A stretch of DNA of 64,000 bases, taken from NCBI GenBank assembly GCA_021201755.1, contig JAJQEI010000037.1, forward strand, positions 336,478 to 400,477. Reading direction: 5' to 3'. The translations under genes and the position numbers were made by a program. Below the pieces are notes generated by a model. The model ran no database searches, was not told the DNA's origin, and worked only from the letters and a program-made list of their open reading frames with translations. This DNA comes from Ruminococcus sp. GTDB taxonomy: Bacteria; Bacillota; Clostridia; Oscillospirales; Ruminococcaceae. Below, piece by piece: positions 27,213 to 37,420 of this stretch; the stretch's first letter is position 1, and each line of letters begins with the position of its first letter.

Positions 27213-28262
27213 ATGAAATATATTTTAAAAGAAAAGTATGATAGTGCATATAATGCAGGATCCAAGGCGAGAGATGATGTGGAGCAAATTGTGCAAAGTC
27301 TTTCGTACCAGGATTTAGATTTTATATATAAGGATGATTGTTATTCCAAATCGGCTTGGCATAAGCTTTTGAAAAATGTAAATTGTTTTTTGGGATGGCA
27401 TAGGGTTTCGAAAAAGTTGCAAAATGGCGATGTCTTACTGATTCAACATCCAATGCAAAGTGGGGTGTATGCATCGAAATGGATGCTGCCTCGTGTAAAA
27501 AAAAAGAAGCAGTTAAAATTGATTGCAGTGATTCATGATTTGCCCAGTATGCGTGGCTTGAAATGCGACAATACAGCAAAGATACATGATTTTCAAATTT
27601 TGCAAGAGTATGATTGTGTAATTTCGCACAATTCCAAAATGACTGCCTTGTTAAGCAAAAATTATCAAATTTCTTCCGAGAAAATCGCAAATTTAGAGAT
27701 ATTTGATTATTTATATGAGGGGATGCTACCGATTCGGAAGTTTGATCGTTCTGTTGTAATTGCAGGAAATTTGAATTTTGAAAAATGTCCTTATGTTCGG
27801 GATTTTTTGCAGCAGTATCAAGGCGAAGTACATCTCTATGGCGTTGGAATTCAAGAGCAAAAGGGGTGGTATGACCGGATTCATTATCATGGTGCATTTC
27901 CACCAAGTGAATTGCCACTTCAGCTGAAAGGTTCCTTTGGTATCGTGTGGGATGGAATATCAATAGAATCCTGTGCAGGATCGACGGGTACGTACTTGAA
28001 ATATAATAATCCGCATAAAACGTCGCTGTATCTGTCTGCCGGAGTGCCGGTTGTTGTTTGGGAACAGGCAGCAATGGCTGATTTTGTTCGGAAACATCAC
28101 GTTGGTATTGTGGTATCTTCCTTGTTGGATTTAGAGAAGCAGATACAAAATATTTCGGAAGAAGAATATCAAGAAATGGTAGATCATGTCATGCAGATTT
28201 CTGAGATGCTTCGGGATGGCATTTTCTTGAAAACGGCATTGCGTCAATGCGAAGGAATGTGA
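27213..28262 (+). CDS. Galactofuranosyltransferase-like glycosyltransferase
   Basis: This 349-residue protein resembles the beta-1,6-galactofuranosyltransferase group in exopolysaccharide clusters of lactic acid bacteria and clostridia. Key blocks are LIQHPMQSG (about 75), LIAVIHDLPSMRG (about 105), ISHNSKM, HYHGAFPPSELP, FGIVWDG and a C-terminal NNPHKTSLYLSAGVPVVVWEQAAMADF. The presence of glf (UDP-galactopyranose mutase) at the end of the same operon supports UDP-Galf as donor. Assignment is by family memory, so the exact linkage is open. Confidence 0.8.
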   Translation: MKYILKEKYDSAYNAGSKARDDVEQIVQSLSYQDLDFIYKDDCYSKSAWHKLLKNVNCFLGWHRVSKKLQNGDVLLIQHPMQSGVYASKWMLPRVKKKKQLKLIAVIHDLPSMRGLKCDNTAKIHDFQILQEYDCVISHNSKMTALLSKNYQISSEKIANLEIFDYLYEGMLPIRKFDRSVVIAGNLNFEKCPYVRDFLQQYQGEVHLYGVGIQEQKGWYDRIHYHGAFPPSELPLQLKGSFGIVWDGISIESCAGSTGTYLKYNNPHKTSLYLSAGVPVVVWEQAAMADFVRKHHVGIVVSSLLDLEKQIQNISEEEYQEMVDHVMQISEMLRDGIFLKTALRQCEGM

Positions 28263-28265
28263 TTT

Positions 28266-29561
28266 TTGAGTATGCAATCAATTGTTAAAGTGTCAAAGCA
28301 AAAAGGTATAAAAATCAAAGATATTTCGATTTCTAAAGATAAGCTATTTTTGTTTTTTCAATATATTTTTGCATTTTCTTTGATTTTAAATACACGTTCT
28401 GTTTATGTACACACGCCAGCGATGGATTGGATGAATAATTTCGTCGTTTTATTAATGGCTTTTGCGGTGGCTGGGTGTGTACTGACCAAAAATAAGTTTT
28501 CACGGGAACGTACTACTTGGACGTTGATGATCGCTGTCGGTGTTTTTTTGTATCTTTTGCTGTTTTACGTCGTGGATCCATATAAGGATAGCGTTTTTTT
28601 GAAAATTATAATGGAAGTTATGGTGCTCTTACTGTATTGTTTTCTAGTGGAGGACAGAATGCAGGATACCATGCAGAAATTTTCAAATATAGTCGTTGTG
28701 ATTGCAGGTATCTCCCTTTTCTTTTGGATATTCGGCTCTCTCTTGGATTGGATTCCATCAACGGGTACTTGGATTTTAGATTGGGGCAGTGCAAGCGGAG
28801 ATGCAAAGGGGAACATTCAAGTTTATTATGGTATTTATTTTGAAACGCAAACCATCTATCTTTCTGGGATTGGAAGAATCATTCGAAATACAGCCATTTT
28901 TACAGAAGCACCGATGTGCAGCTTGGTGTTCTCGCTGGCATTTTTGGTTGAGATTTATTTGCGCAAAAAAAAGCGGATTCTCGTATGTGTGATATTGGTG
29001 TTGGGCATCATATCCACAACTTCTACGACAGGAATCGCAATTGTGGTATTGGCACTTGGAATAAAAATTATGTTAAAGCGTGGGCTAAGGTCATCCAAAA
29101 GCTGGTTCAGCATGATTGCGAAGAGTGTTTTGATTCTATTGCTTTGTTTACTCGTTGCTTTGATTGTTTTTTATTTTCTTTCGACAAAGTTGAATTCGAG
29201 TGCATCTGCTTCTGGTGCTTCTCGATTATATGATTTTGTCAATGGTTTTCGGGCATGGTTTGGAAAACCGATTTTTGGGTATGGTTATGGCACAAGTGCA
29301 CTTGTATTAGAATATGGAAATTATGGCTTCTCGAATTCAATTATTCCAATTTTGACCCAAGGCGGATTGTATTTATTTTTATTATATCTTTTTCCTATTT
29401 TTTGGGGTGTCACTATTTGTATATTGGGAAAGGATTGGAATAAACTGATATTTTATTTGCTGTTTTTGGTGATGTTTGTAATAACGATTATACCATTTCA
29501 AAATCTTACATTCTATTTTCTTTTGACAATGGTGGCTACAAGAGGGAAAGTGTCAGAGTAA
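28266..29561 (+). CDS. O-antigen/EPS polymerase (Wzy-like)
   Basis: This is a polytopic membrane protein of 431 residues with about ten hydrophobic helices and a large hydrophilic loop in the second half (about 300-345, containing SSASASGASRLYDFVNGFRAWFGKPIFGYGYGT). This layout is typical of Wzy polymerases and O-antigen ligases. It would polymerise lipid-linked repeat units outside the membrane. Start: TTG at 28266 has AAGGAA at good spacing; an ATG six bases later is the alternative. Its position among glycosyltransferases and near wzx supports a Wzx/Wzy-dependent pathway. Confidence 0.85.
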   Translation: MSMQSIVKVSKQKGIKIKDISISKDKLFLFFQYIFAFSLILNTRSVYVHTPAMDWMNNFVVLLMAFAVAGCVLTKNKFSRERTTWTLMIAVGVFLYLLLFYVVDPYKDSVFLKIIMEVMVLLLYCFLVEDRMQDTMQKFSNIVVVIAGISLFFWIFGSLLDWIPSTGTWILDWGSASGDAKGNIQVYYGIYFETQTIYLSGIGRIIRNTAIFTEAPMCSLVFSLAFLVEIYLRKKKRILVCVILVLGIISTTSTTGIAIVVLALGIKIMLKRGLRSSKSWFSMIAKSVLILLLCLLVALIVFYFLSTKLNSSASASGASRLYDFVNGFRAWFGKPIFGYGYGTSALVLEYGNYGFSNSIIPILTQGGLYLFLLYLFPIFWGVTICILGKDWNKLIFYLLFLVMFVITIIPFQNLTFYFLLTMVATRGKVSE

Positions 29562-29587
29562 AAATCACGAAAAAGGAGGAGATTACC

Positions 29588-30652
29588 ATGCACCAACAGC
29601 AAAATTTGGTTAGTGTGATTATTCCAGTTTATTGCGTCCCAAAAGAATACATTGAAATTTGCGTCAAGAGTTTTCTTGTGCAAACCTTTTCTAACATCGA
29701 AATTATTTTGGTAGATGATGGTACGCCGGATGATGGTGGTGAAATGTGCGATGCGCTTGCGGAACGTTATGAGAATTGCATCTCAATTCATCAAGAAAAT
29801 AGGGGCGTTTCGGCAGCGAGAAACAAAGGCTTGGATAATGCATCCGGTAATTGGATTATGTTTGCAGATCCGGATGATTATGTAGAGAAGAATATCGTGG
29901 AGATGTTACTGCAAAATTGTGATGCAGAAACAGATATTGTATGTTGTTGCTGTAAAGTGCTTTTGGATGATAAAAAAGAGAATAATTCTTTTTTTGCAGG
30001 AGATCGCACTTATCGAACGCTTGTAGAGAAAAAAGAATTATTTATGCAGCTATTGCAAGCGGACTATCACCAGCCACAGAAGGCATATACAGCGATAGGA
30101 GTGCCTTGGGGAAAGCTCTATCGGAAGGAATTTCTAGAACGGCATCATCTTCGATTTGATTTGGATTTGCGTAGAATGCAGGACAACCTTTTTAATATGT
30201 ATGTGTTCCATGCTGCTAGATGGATACGATATATTGATAGACCATTGTATATTTATCGATATGCACATTTGCAGGGATATCAGGAAGACTACAATCCTCG
30301 AAATTTGGATATCAATATGTACATTATTCAAAAAAGAAAACAATGTTTGGAAGACACGAATTTGATTCAGGACAGCGAACTGTATCGAGCATATTTGATG
30401 GAAGCCTTTACGAAAATGAAAGTAATCTTTCGGTTTGGTCCGTTACATATGAAATATCCGGAATCATGGAATCAGCAGAAAAAAGAAGCAAGTCGAATCC
30501 GTACGCTACCTAAAATAGAAATGTTAATGGGAGAATTGAAACGAACATCAGTTTTGACAGAAGCAACGGATAAGGTGATTTATACGTTGATAGATCATAA
30601 GCAATGGAAGTTGCTGCAGTGGTTATGGAGCATTAAACAGCATATGGAATAA
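29588..30652 (+). CDS. Glycosyltransferase family 2
   Basis: This is a 354-residue inverting GT-A enzyme. Residues about 8-125 hold the GT2 core: VSVIIPVYCVP, ILVDDGTPDDGG, ENRGVSAARNKG and FADPDDYVE (DXD metal/nucleotide site). The C-terminal part is charged and helical. A strong AAAAAGGAGGAG site precedes the ATG. It probably adds one sugar of the repeat unit; donor and acceptor are unknown. Confidence 0.9.
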   Translation: MHQQQNLVSVIIPVYCVPKEYIEICVKSFLVQTFSNIEIILVDDGTPDDGGEMCDALAERYENCISIHQENRGVSAARNKGLDNASGNWIMFADPDDYVEKNIVEMLLQNCDAETDIVCCCCKVLLDDKKENNSFFAGDRTYRTLVEKKELFMQLLQADYHQPQKAYTAIGVPWGKLYRKEFLERHHLRFDLDLRRMQDNLFNMYVFHAARWIRYIDRPLYIYRYAHLQGYQEDYNPRNLDINMYIIQKRKQCLEDTNLIQDSELYRAYLMEAFTKMKVIFRFGPLHMKYPESWNQQKKEASRIRTLPKIEMLMGELKRTSVLTEATDKVIYTLIDHKQWKLLQWLWSIKQHME

Positions 30653-30671
30653 TGTAAAGGGGGAGTATATC

Positions 30672-31546
30672 ATGAAAGGAATTATTCTCGCTGGTGGGAA
30701 AGGCACACGTCTTTATCCGAATACGATTTCAGTGAGCAAACAGCTGCTGCCAATTTATGATAAACCGTTGATTTATTATCCGCTGTCGGTTTTGCTGCTT
30801 GCAGGAATTCGAGATATTTTGTTGATTTCTACGCCGACAGATATACCGAATTATCAAAAATTATTGGGTGATGGTGAAAAACTGGGAATTCACATTTCCT
30901 ATAAAATCCAAGATCATCCTCGTGGCTTGGCGGATGCGTTTGTTTTGGGTGCAGATTTTATTGGCAATGACAGTGTGTGCCTTGTTTTAGGAGATAATGT
31001 TTTTTACGGAAAAGATTTAACCGCACTATTGACAAAGGCGATGCATCAGGCGGAAGCATATGGTGCAGCGGTTTTTGGTTTCCTAGTCAAGGATCCGACG
31101 GCATTCGGCGTTGTGGAATTTGATAAACAGCATAAAGTGATTTCGATTGAAGAAAAGCCGGAACATCCCAAGTCAAATTACGCTGTACCGGGACTTTATT
31201 TTTATAATAATGATGTTGTGGCAATTGCGAAGGATGTGAAGCCGTCTCCACGAGGGGAAATTGAGATTACATCAATTAACAATTACTATTTACAACAAGG
31301 TCGGCTTCAGGTAACGCTGATGGGGCGTGGTATTTCTTGGCTAGATACTGGGACGCCAAAGGGAATGCACAAAGCGGGTGATTTTGTAAAAATGGTACAG
31401 GAGATGCAGGGCTTTTATATATCTTGTATTGAAGAAATTGCATGGCACAGAGGGTTTATTTCGACAAAACAATTGCAAAAGCTAGGCGAAAATTTACGTA
31501 TGACAGAATATGGGCAATATATTTTGTCACTTGTGGAGGGAAAATC

Positions 31547-31550
<4 letters not shown>
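30672..31550 (+). CDS. rfbA: Glucose-1-phosphate thymidylyltransferase
   Basis: This enzyme makes dTDP-glucose from Glc-1-P and dTTP, the entry step to dTDP-deoxysugars. The 292-residue protein begins MKGIILAGGKGTRLYP (nucleotide-binding signature), then SKQLLPIYDKPLIYYPLS, LGDNVFYG, VEFDKQHKVISIEEKPEHPKSNYAVPGLYFY and the GRGISWLDTGTP active-site loop. All positions look intact. Its TGA overlaps the rfbB ATG. Neither rmlC nor rmlD follows, unlike a dTDP-rhamnose operon. Confidence 0.96.
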
Positions 31551-32540
<990 letters not shown>

Positions 32541-32566
<26 letters not shown>

Positions 32567-33590
32567 AATGGAGAATATAGCTGCAAATTCTGAAATACAA
32601 GTGACAGTGTTTTGTATCACCTATAATCAGGAAAAATATATTCAAAAAACGTTGGAAGGATTTGTTTCACAAAAAACTGCATTTCCTTTCGAGGTGTTAG
32701 TTCATGATGACGCTTCAACTGACGGTACAGCTGAGATTATCCGTGCATATGAAAAAAAATATCCAAAAATCATCAAACCAGTTTATCAAAAGAAAAATCA
32801 ATATTCTCAAGGTGTTAAAATTATTTCGAGTATTTTGATGCCGAAGGCAAAAGGCAAATACTTTGCTTTTTGTGAGGGAGACGATTATTGGTGCGATGAT
32901 TTGAAATTGCAAAAGCAATTTGACATTATGGAACAAAATTCAAATTGCAGTATCTGTGTTCACAAGGTGCAGTGTGTAAACGAAGATGGAACACAAAACG
33001 AAAGAGTGATTCCAGAGAAAATGTATCAATTGCAAGACGGCTTGCAATCAAAAGAAAAAATAGCAGATTGTATTTTTCGGATAGCTGGTTATCCGTTTCA
33101 CACGAGTTCTTTTTTTCTTCGGCGTGAAGTTATGGTTGAGCGAGAAAAGAATAAACCAAAGTATGCGGATTATTTTAATGGAGATCAAAGGTGGATTCGC
33201 TATGCACTAGATAGTGGTGATTTTTGGTATTTAGATGAAACAATGTCATGTAGAAGATTATGGAGCGAAGGGAATTGGAGTTCTCGATATGAAGAGCAAT
33301 CAAGCAAAAAGAAGTGCGCACATTGGATTCGATCAATAAAAGGAAATTATATTTATGACAAGGAAGCAGGTGGTACATACCACGATGCGGTATGTCAATG
33401 TGAAATTTTTTTAATCAATCGTATTGCATGGCTAGATGCTTCATGCCTAGATGAAGCATTAGAAGCAGCACAAATGACCAAAAAAGAGTGGTTGTCTTAT
33501 TTGCCACTGAAGGAAAGCATGAAATTTAGAATTGCACAAAGAGCCCCCCAATTTTATAAATTTTTGAGAAAACTGAAGAGCTTGAAATGA
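32541..33590 (+). CDS. Glycosyltransferase family 2
   Basis: This is a GT-A transferase of about 350 residues. The core has VTVFCITYNQEKYI, FEVLVHDDASTDGT and FAFCEGDDYWCDD (DXD-type). The frame opens earlier inside rfbB; I place the start at ATG 32541 (AGGGA upstream) or ATG 32568, just after the rfbB stop, and cannot decide between them. The FCEGDDYW variant belongs to a GT2 subgroup common in capsule clusters. The base composition is more AT-rich than the flanking rfb genes. Confidence 0.85.
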
Positions 33591-33656
33591 AAATATACAC
33601 CTTTCATGTACATGATTTTAGTCGTGTTTATTTTTAGATAAAGGAAGGAGCCATAA

Positions 33657-34772
33657 ATGTCAAATAAAATTTTAGTCACCCGTTCTTCTATGCCAACATA
33701 TGAGGAGTATTGTGCGGAAATCAAGGAATTGTGGGATAGCCGCTGGCTTACCAATATGGGTGTAAAGCATAAGGCGTTTCAGGCTGCACTGGAGGAAAAG
33801 CTTGGTGTGCCATACGTTTCTCTTTTCACCAACGGTCACTTGGCGTTGGAAAATGTGATTGCTGCAATGCAATTTCCAGATGGCGGTGAGGTGATTACAA
33901 CGCCGTTTACCTTTACTTCTACAACAAATGCGATTGTACGGAATCGGTTGACACCGGTTTTTTGTGATATTCATGCAACAGATTTTACAATTGATGTAAC
34001 GAAAATAGAGTCGCTGATTACAGAGAAAACTTGTGCGATTGTTCCAGTTCATGTTTATGGGAATATGTGTGATGTTGAAGCAATTCAGAAAATTGCAGAT
34101 CGATATCATCTGAAAGTGATTTATGATGCAGCCCATGCATTTGGTGTAACATACAAAGGGAAAAGTTCTGCTTCCTTTGGCGATGCATCCATATTTAGCT
34201 TTCATGCAACAAAAGTATTTCATTCTGTAGAGGGCGGAGCAGTTTGCTTTCATGACGAATCACTTGTAGAAGTGTTAAAGGATATCAAAAATTTTGGAAT
34301 TCGTGGTCCGGAAGAGGTACAGTACATAGGTGGCAATGCCAAAATGAATGAATTCCAAGCGGCGATGGGAATTTGTAATTTACGCCATCTTGATGGTGAA
34401 ATCGAAAAGCGAAAGGCAGTGGTTGATAGATATTGGATGCACTTAGATCAAGTTGATGGAATTTCTTTGAATCCTATCCAAAAAGATGTAACGTCTAATT
34501 ATGCCTATTTTCCTGTGGTATTTTGGGAGGATATATTTGGTGCGACACGAGATGAAGTACAAATGGCACTCGCCAACGAGGAAATTGGAGCAAGAAAATA
34601 TTTCTATCCGTTGACCAATACTTTTGGTTGTTTCCATGGAAGATTTGATGTGAATCTGACACCGACTGCTTTGGATATCAGCAAACGTGTTCTTACATTA
34701 CCGCTTTATGCAGATTTGTCATTTGAAGATGTTGACAGAATATGTGAAGTTGTGTTAAAATGTAAGAAGTGA
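33657..34772 (+). CDS. DegT/DnrJ/EryC1-type sugar-nucleotide aminotransferase
   Basis: This is a 371-residue PLP enzyme that transfers an amino group to a keto-sugar nucleotide. Landmarks are SLFTNGHLALENVI, TTPFTFTSTTNAIVRN, VPVHVYGNMCDVE, YDAAHAFG and the PLP-Lys motif SFHATKVFHSVEGGAV (Lys near residue 184), then NAKMNEFQAAMG. With RmlA and RmlB upstream and no RmlC/D, the likely product is dTDP-4-amino-4,6-dideoxyglucose (viosamine type); this is inference. A clear AAGGAG site precedes the ATG. Confidence 0.92.
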   Translation: MSNKILVTRSSMPTYEEYCAEIKELWDSRWLTNMGVKHKAFQAALEEKLGVPYVSLFTNGHLALENVIAAMQFPDGGEVITTPFTFTSTTNAIVRNRLTPVFCDIHATDFTIDVTKIESLITEKTCAIVPVHVYGNMCDVEAIQKIADRYHLKVIYDAAHAFGVTYKGKSSASFGDASIFSFHATKVFHSVEGGAVCFHDESLVEVLKDIKNFGIRGPEEVQYIGGNAKMNEFQAAMGICNLRHLDGEIEKRKAVVDRYWMHLDQVDGISLNPIQKDVTSNYAYFPVVFWEDIFGATRDEVQMALANEEIGARKYFYPLTNTFGCFHGRFDVNLTPTALDISKRVLTLPLYADLSFEDVDRICEVVLKCKK

Positions 34773-34838
34773 GGGGGAACAGGAAACAGCTGTTGATTGG
34801 CAGTATCAAAAGCGTAAGGAGCGGAAAGGAAGACTTGG

Positions 34839-36320
34839 ATGGAAGAAAATCAAATCAAAATCAAAACGCTGAGTAATATGATTTGGCGGTTTACAGAACG
34901 CTGTGGCGCGCAAGGAGTTGCTTTTGTTGTTTCAATTGTATTGGCTCGATTGCTGACACCAACAGAATATGGTACGGTAGCATTGATTACTGTTTTTACA
35001 ACCATATTTCAAGTGTTTGTGGACAGCGGTATGGGAAACGCTTTGATACAAAAAAAGAATGCAGATCAGCTTGATTTTTCTTCTGTATTTTATTTTAATA
35101 TTGTCATGTGCGTTGTTGTCTATGCGATTTTATTTGCGATAGCACCACTTATTGCAAGCTTTTATGATGATCCTTCCTTAACACCTATGGTACGAGTGGT
35201 GGGACTGACGATTATTATCGCTGGTTTGAAAAATATACAACAAGCGTATGTTTCAAAGCATCTGTTATTTCGGAAATTCTTTTTTTCCACGTTAGGTGGA
35301 ACGATCGTTGCTGGCGTTGTTGGAATTGCGATGGCATATCTAGGCTTTGGTGCTTGGGCAATTGTAGCACAGCAGGTAATCAATGTCTTTATTGACACTT
35401 GCATTTTGTATATTACAGTCAGATGGAGACCGACAAAACAATTTTCATTGAAGCGGTTAAAACAGCTATTTGGATTTGGTTGGAAACTGTTGGCCTCAAG
35501 CTTATTGGATACCGTTTATAATAATTTGCGTTCTCTTATTATCGGAAAATTGTATTCATCGGATGATCTCGCATATTACAATAAAGGAAAACAAATTCCA
35601 AACTTGTTTATCACAAATATTAATAATTCTATTGACAGTGTTTTATTCCCCGTTATGTCTCAAGAACAGAATGATGTGACAAGGATAAAATCTATGCTGC
35701 GTCGATCGATTAAGACGAGTGTGTATATTCTTGCACCTTTGATGATGGGTATTGCTTTTGTTGCTGAGCCATTGATACGATTGTTGTTGACAGAAAAGTG
35801 GCTTTCATGTGTATTCTTTTTACGTATTTTTTGTATTACTTATATGTTCTATCCGATTCATACGGCAAATCTGAATGCGATAAAAGCAATGGGACGAAGT
35901 GATCTCTTTTTAAAACTTGAAATTTTGAAAAAAATTGTGGGAATGGCAGCAGTGTTAATTTCCATGTGGTTTGGGGTAAAAGCAATGGCTCTTAGCCTTC
36001 TGGTGACGAGCTTACTCAGTCAGCTAATCAATTCATGGCCGAATAGAAGGCTATTGGATTATGGTTATTTGTCACAGTTGAAAGATATTTTACCGGGTAT
36101 TTTGTTGGCAGTTTTCATGGGGGACTGTGTTTTCCCAATCACATTGCTTGATTTACCAGATATTTTAACATTGGTGATTCAAGTGATTTTGGGAGCTGCA
36201 ATTTATATCGGTGGTTCGAGATTACTGAAGCTGGAAGAATTTTACTATGTTTTAGATATGATAAAATCAATGATGAAGAAAAGACAGAAAAAGGCAGATT
36301 TTGAAACAAGAAACGATTGA
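34839..36320 (+). CDS. Wzx-like polysaccharide flippase
   Basis: This is a 493-residue MOP-superfamily membrane protein with about twelve to fourteen hydrophobic helices. The N-terminus IWRFTERCGAQGVAFVVSIVLARLLTPTEYGTVALI and the middle block FGFGWKLLASSLLDTVYNNLRSLIIGKLYS are typical of the lipopolysaccharide/teichuronic acid exporter group (WzxC/TuaB-like). It would flip undecaprenyl-linked repeat units to the outside for the Wzy-like polymerase. The ATG follows GGAAAGGA. Confidence 0.92.
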   Translation: MEENQIKIKTLSNMIWRFTERCGAQGVAFVVSIVLARLLTPTEYGTVALITVFTTIFQVFVDSGMGNALIQKKNADQLDFSSVFYFNIVMCVVVYAILFAIAPLIASFYDDPSLTPMVRVVGLTIIIAGLKNIQQAYVSKHLLFRKFFFSTLGGTIVAGVVGIAMAYLGFGAWAIVAQQVINVFIDTCILYITVRWRPTKQFSLKRLKQLFGFGWKLLASSLLDTVYNNLRSLIIGKLYSSDDLAYYNKGKQIPNLFITNINNSIDSVLFPVMSQEQNDVTRIKSMLRRSIKTSVYILAPLMMGIAFVAEPLIRLLLTEKWLSCVFFLRIFCITYMFYPIHTANLNAIKAMGRSDLFLKLEILKKIVGMAAVLISMWFGVKAMALSLLVTSLLSQLINSWPNRRLLDYGYLSQLKDILPGILLAVFMGDCVFPITLLDLPDILTLVIQVILGAAIYIGGSRLLKLEEFYYVLDMIKSMMKKRQKKADFETRND

Positions 36321-36339
36321 AAGTGAAAGGTGTATGATT

Positions 36340-37419
36340 ATGGAGAAAAAGTACAAAATTCTAATTACCGGTGCCTGCGGTGTAACATCACGTTCGGTGG
36401 TACGTTCCCTAAATCGCAGTGCTTATTTTAAGGACCAGTGTGAATTTATTGGAACAGACGTGTGCTACAATTTATATGGCATTTATGAGGGACTGTACAG
36501 TCGGGTCTATCAGGTTCCGGCGTATCACGCTCCCAATTATCGTGAAGCAATACAGGAAATTATCGATGCACACGATATTGAATATGCTATTATCATTCCG
36601 GAACCGGAAGCACTATACTGGAGCAAAAATCCATTTCCGGTGAAGTTTTTCCGCATTCCACCAAAGTTTGGAAGAGCTGTTTTAAGCAAATTACATCTGT
36701 ATGAGCTTTTGCAGGGTACTGGTTTGACACCAGATTTTCAACTGGTGAATAAGAAAGAAATATTAGAGAGTGCAAATTCTGTAAAGTTGTCTTATCCCAT
36801 GTGGATTCGGGATTATTCAGAGGGCACTACTTCCGGCATGGGTTCCTTTGCACCGGACAACTATGAGGAGTTGAAAGCGTGGCTTTGTATTAATAAAAAA
36901 GTGGATACGTTTATGCTTTCCGAATTTTTACCGGGTCGGAATCTGGCGTGTTTTTTGATGTATGACAATGGAAAGTTGTTGAAATACGGTGTTGCACAAA
37001 GAATTGATTATTTGATGGCAAAAGTTGCCGTTTCCGGAATCACAGGAAATACCAGTAGAGGCAAGCTGTTAAATGATGAAAATGTTTTTGATGTCGCACG
37101 AAATGCAGTAGAATATGTGGCTTCTACGACGGGCGAAACCATGAATGGATTAGTTGTTGTCGATTTAAAAGAAAATGCTGATGGAAAGCCGATGGTGACA
37201 GAAATCAATCTCAGACACGTGGCATTCACGTCTACTTTTGCCAATGCCGGTTTCAATTTCTCAGAATATCAAATGCTTCTGCTTAGTGGTCAAAAGGATT
37301 TAATTCCTGATGAATTGACGATGCAGTTCCCAGAGAATAATATCATGCTTCGGGATGTGGACGGATTGCCAATTTATTTGAGTGATTTTGAGGGAATACC
37401 ATATTCTGTCATGGGATGA
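36340..37419 (+). CDS. ATP-grasp enzyme, carboxylate-amine ligase-like
   Basis: I choose the ATG at 36340 (MEKKYKILITGACG); the frame is open earlier but would overlap the flippase gene. The 359-residue protein starts with a Rossmann-like preATP-grasp segment and contains a central ATP-binding block (LSYPMWIRDYSEGTTSGMGSF, FMLSEFLPGRNLACFLMYDNG) and the metal-binding region MVTEINLRHVAFTS near the C-terminus. Such enzymes join a carboxylate to an amine through an acyl phosphate. Next to a CapK/PaaK-like ligase and an aminosugar aminotransferase, it may help install an amide-linked substituent; that is inference. Confidence 0.75.
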   Translation: MEKKYKILITGACGVTSRSVVRSLNRSAYFKDQCEFIGTDVCYNLYGIYEGLYSRVYQVPAYHAPNYREAIQEIIDAHDIEYAIIIPEPEALYWSKNPFPVKFFRIPPKFGRAVLSKLHLYELLQGTGLTPDFQLVNKKEILESANSVKLSYPMWIRDYSEGTTSGMGSFAPDNYEELKAWLCINKKVDTFMLSEFLPGRNLACFLMYDNGKLLKYGVAQRIDYLMAKVAVSGITGNTSRGKLLNDENVFDVARNAVEYVASTTGETMNGLVVVDLKENADGKPMVTEINLRHVAFTSTFANAGFNFSEYQMLLLSGQKDLIPDELTMQFPENNIMLRDVDGLPIYLSDFEGIPYSVMG

Positions 37420-37420
37420 G

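Noticed and set aside
27322..28074. 250-codon open frame antisense to the galactofuranosyltransferase-like gene
   Set aside because: There is no start signal, no recognisable domain, and full overlap with a supported gene.
33672..34253. 193-codon open frame antisense to the DegT aminotransferase
   Set aside because: It is a shadow of a gene with an intact PLP motif.
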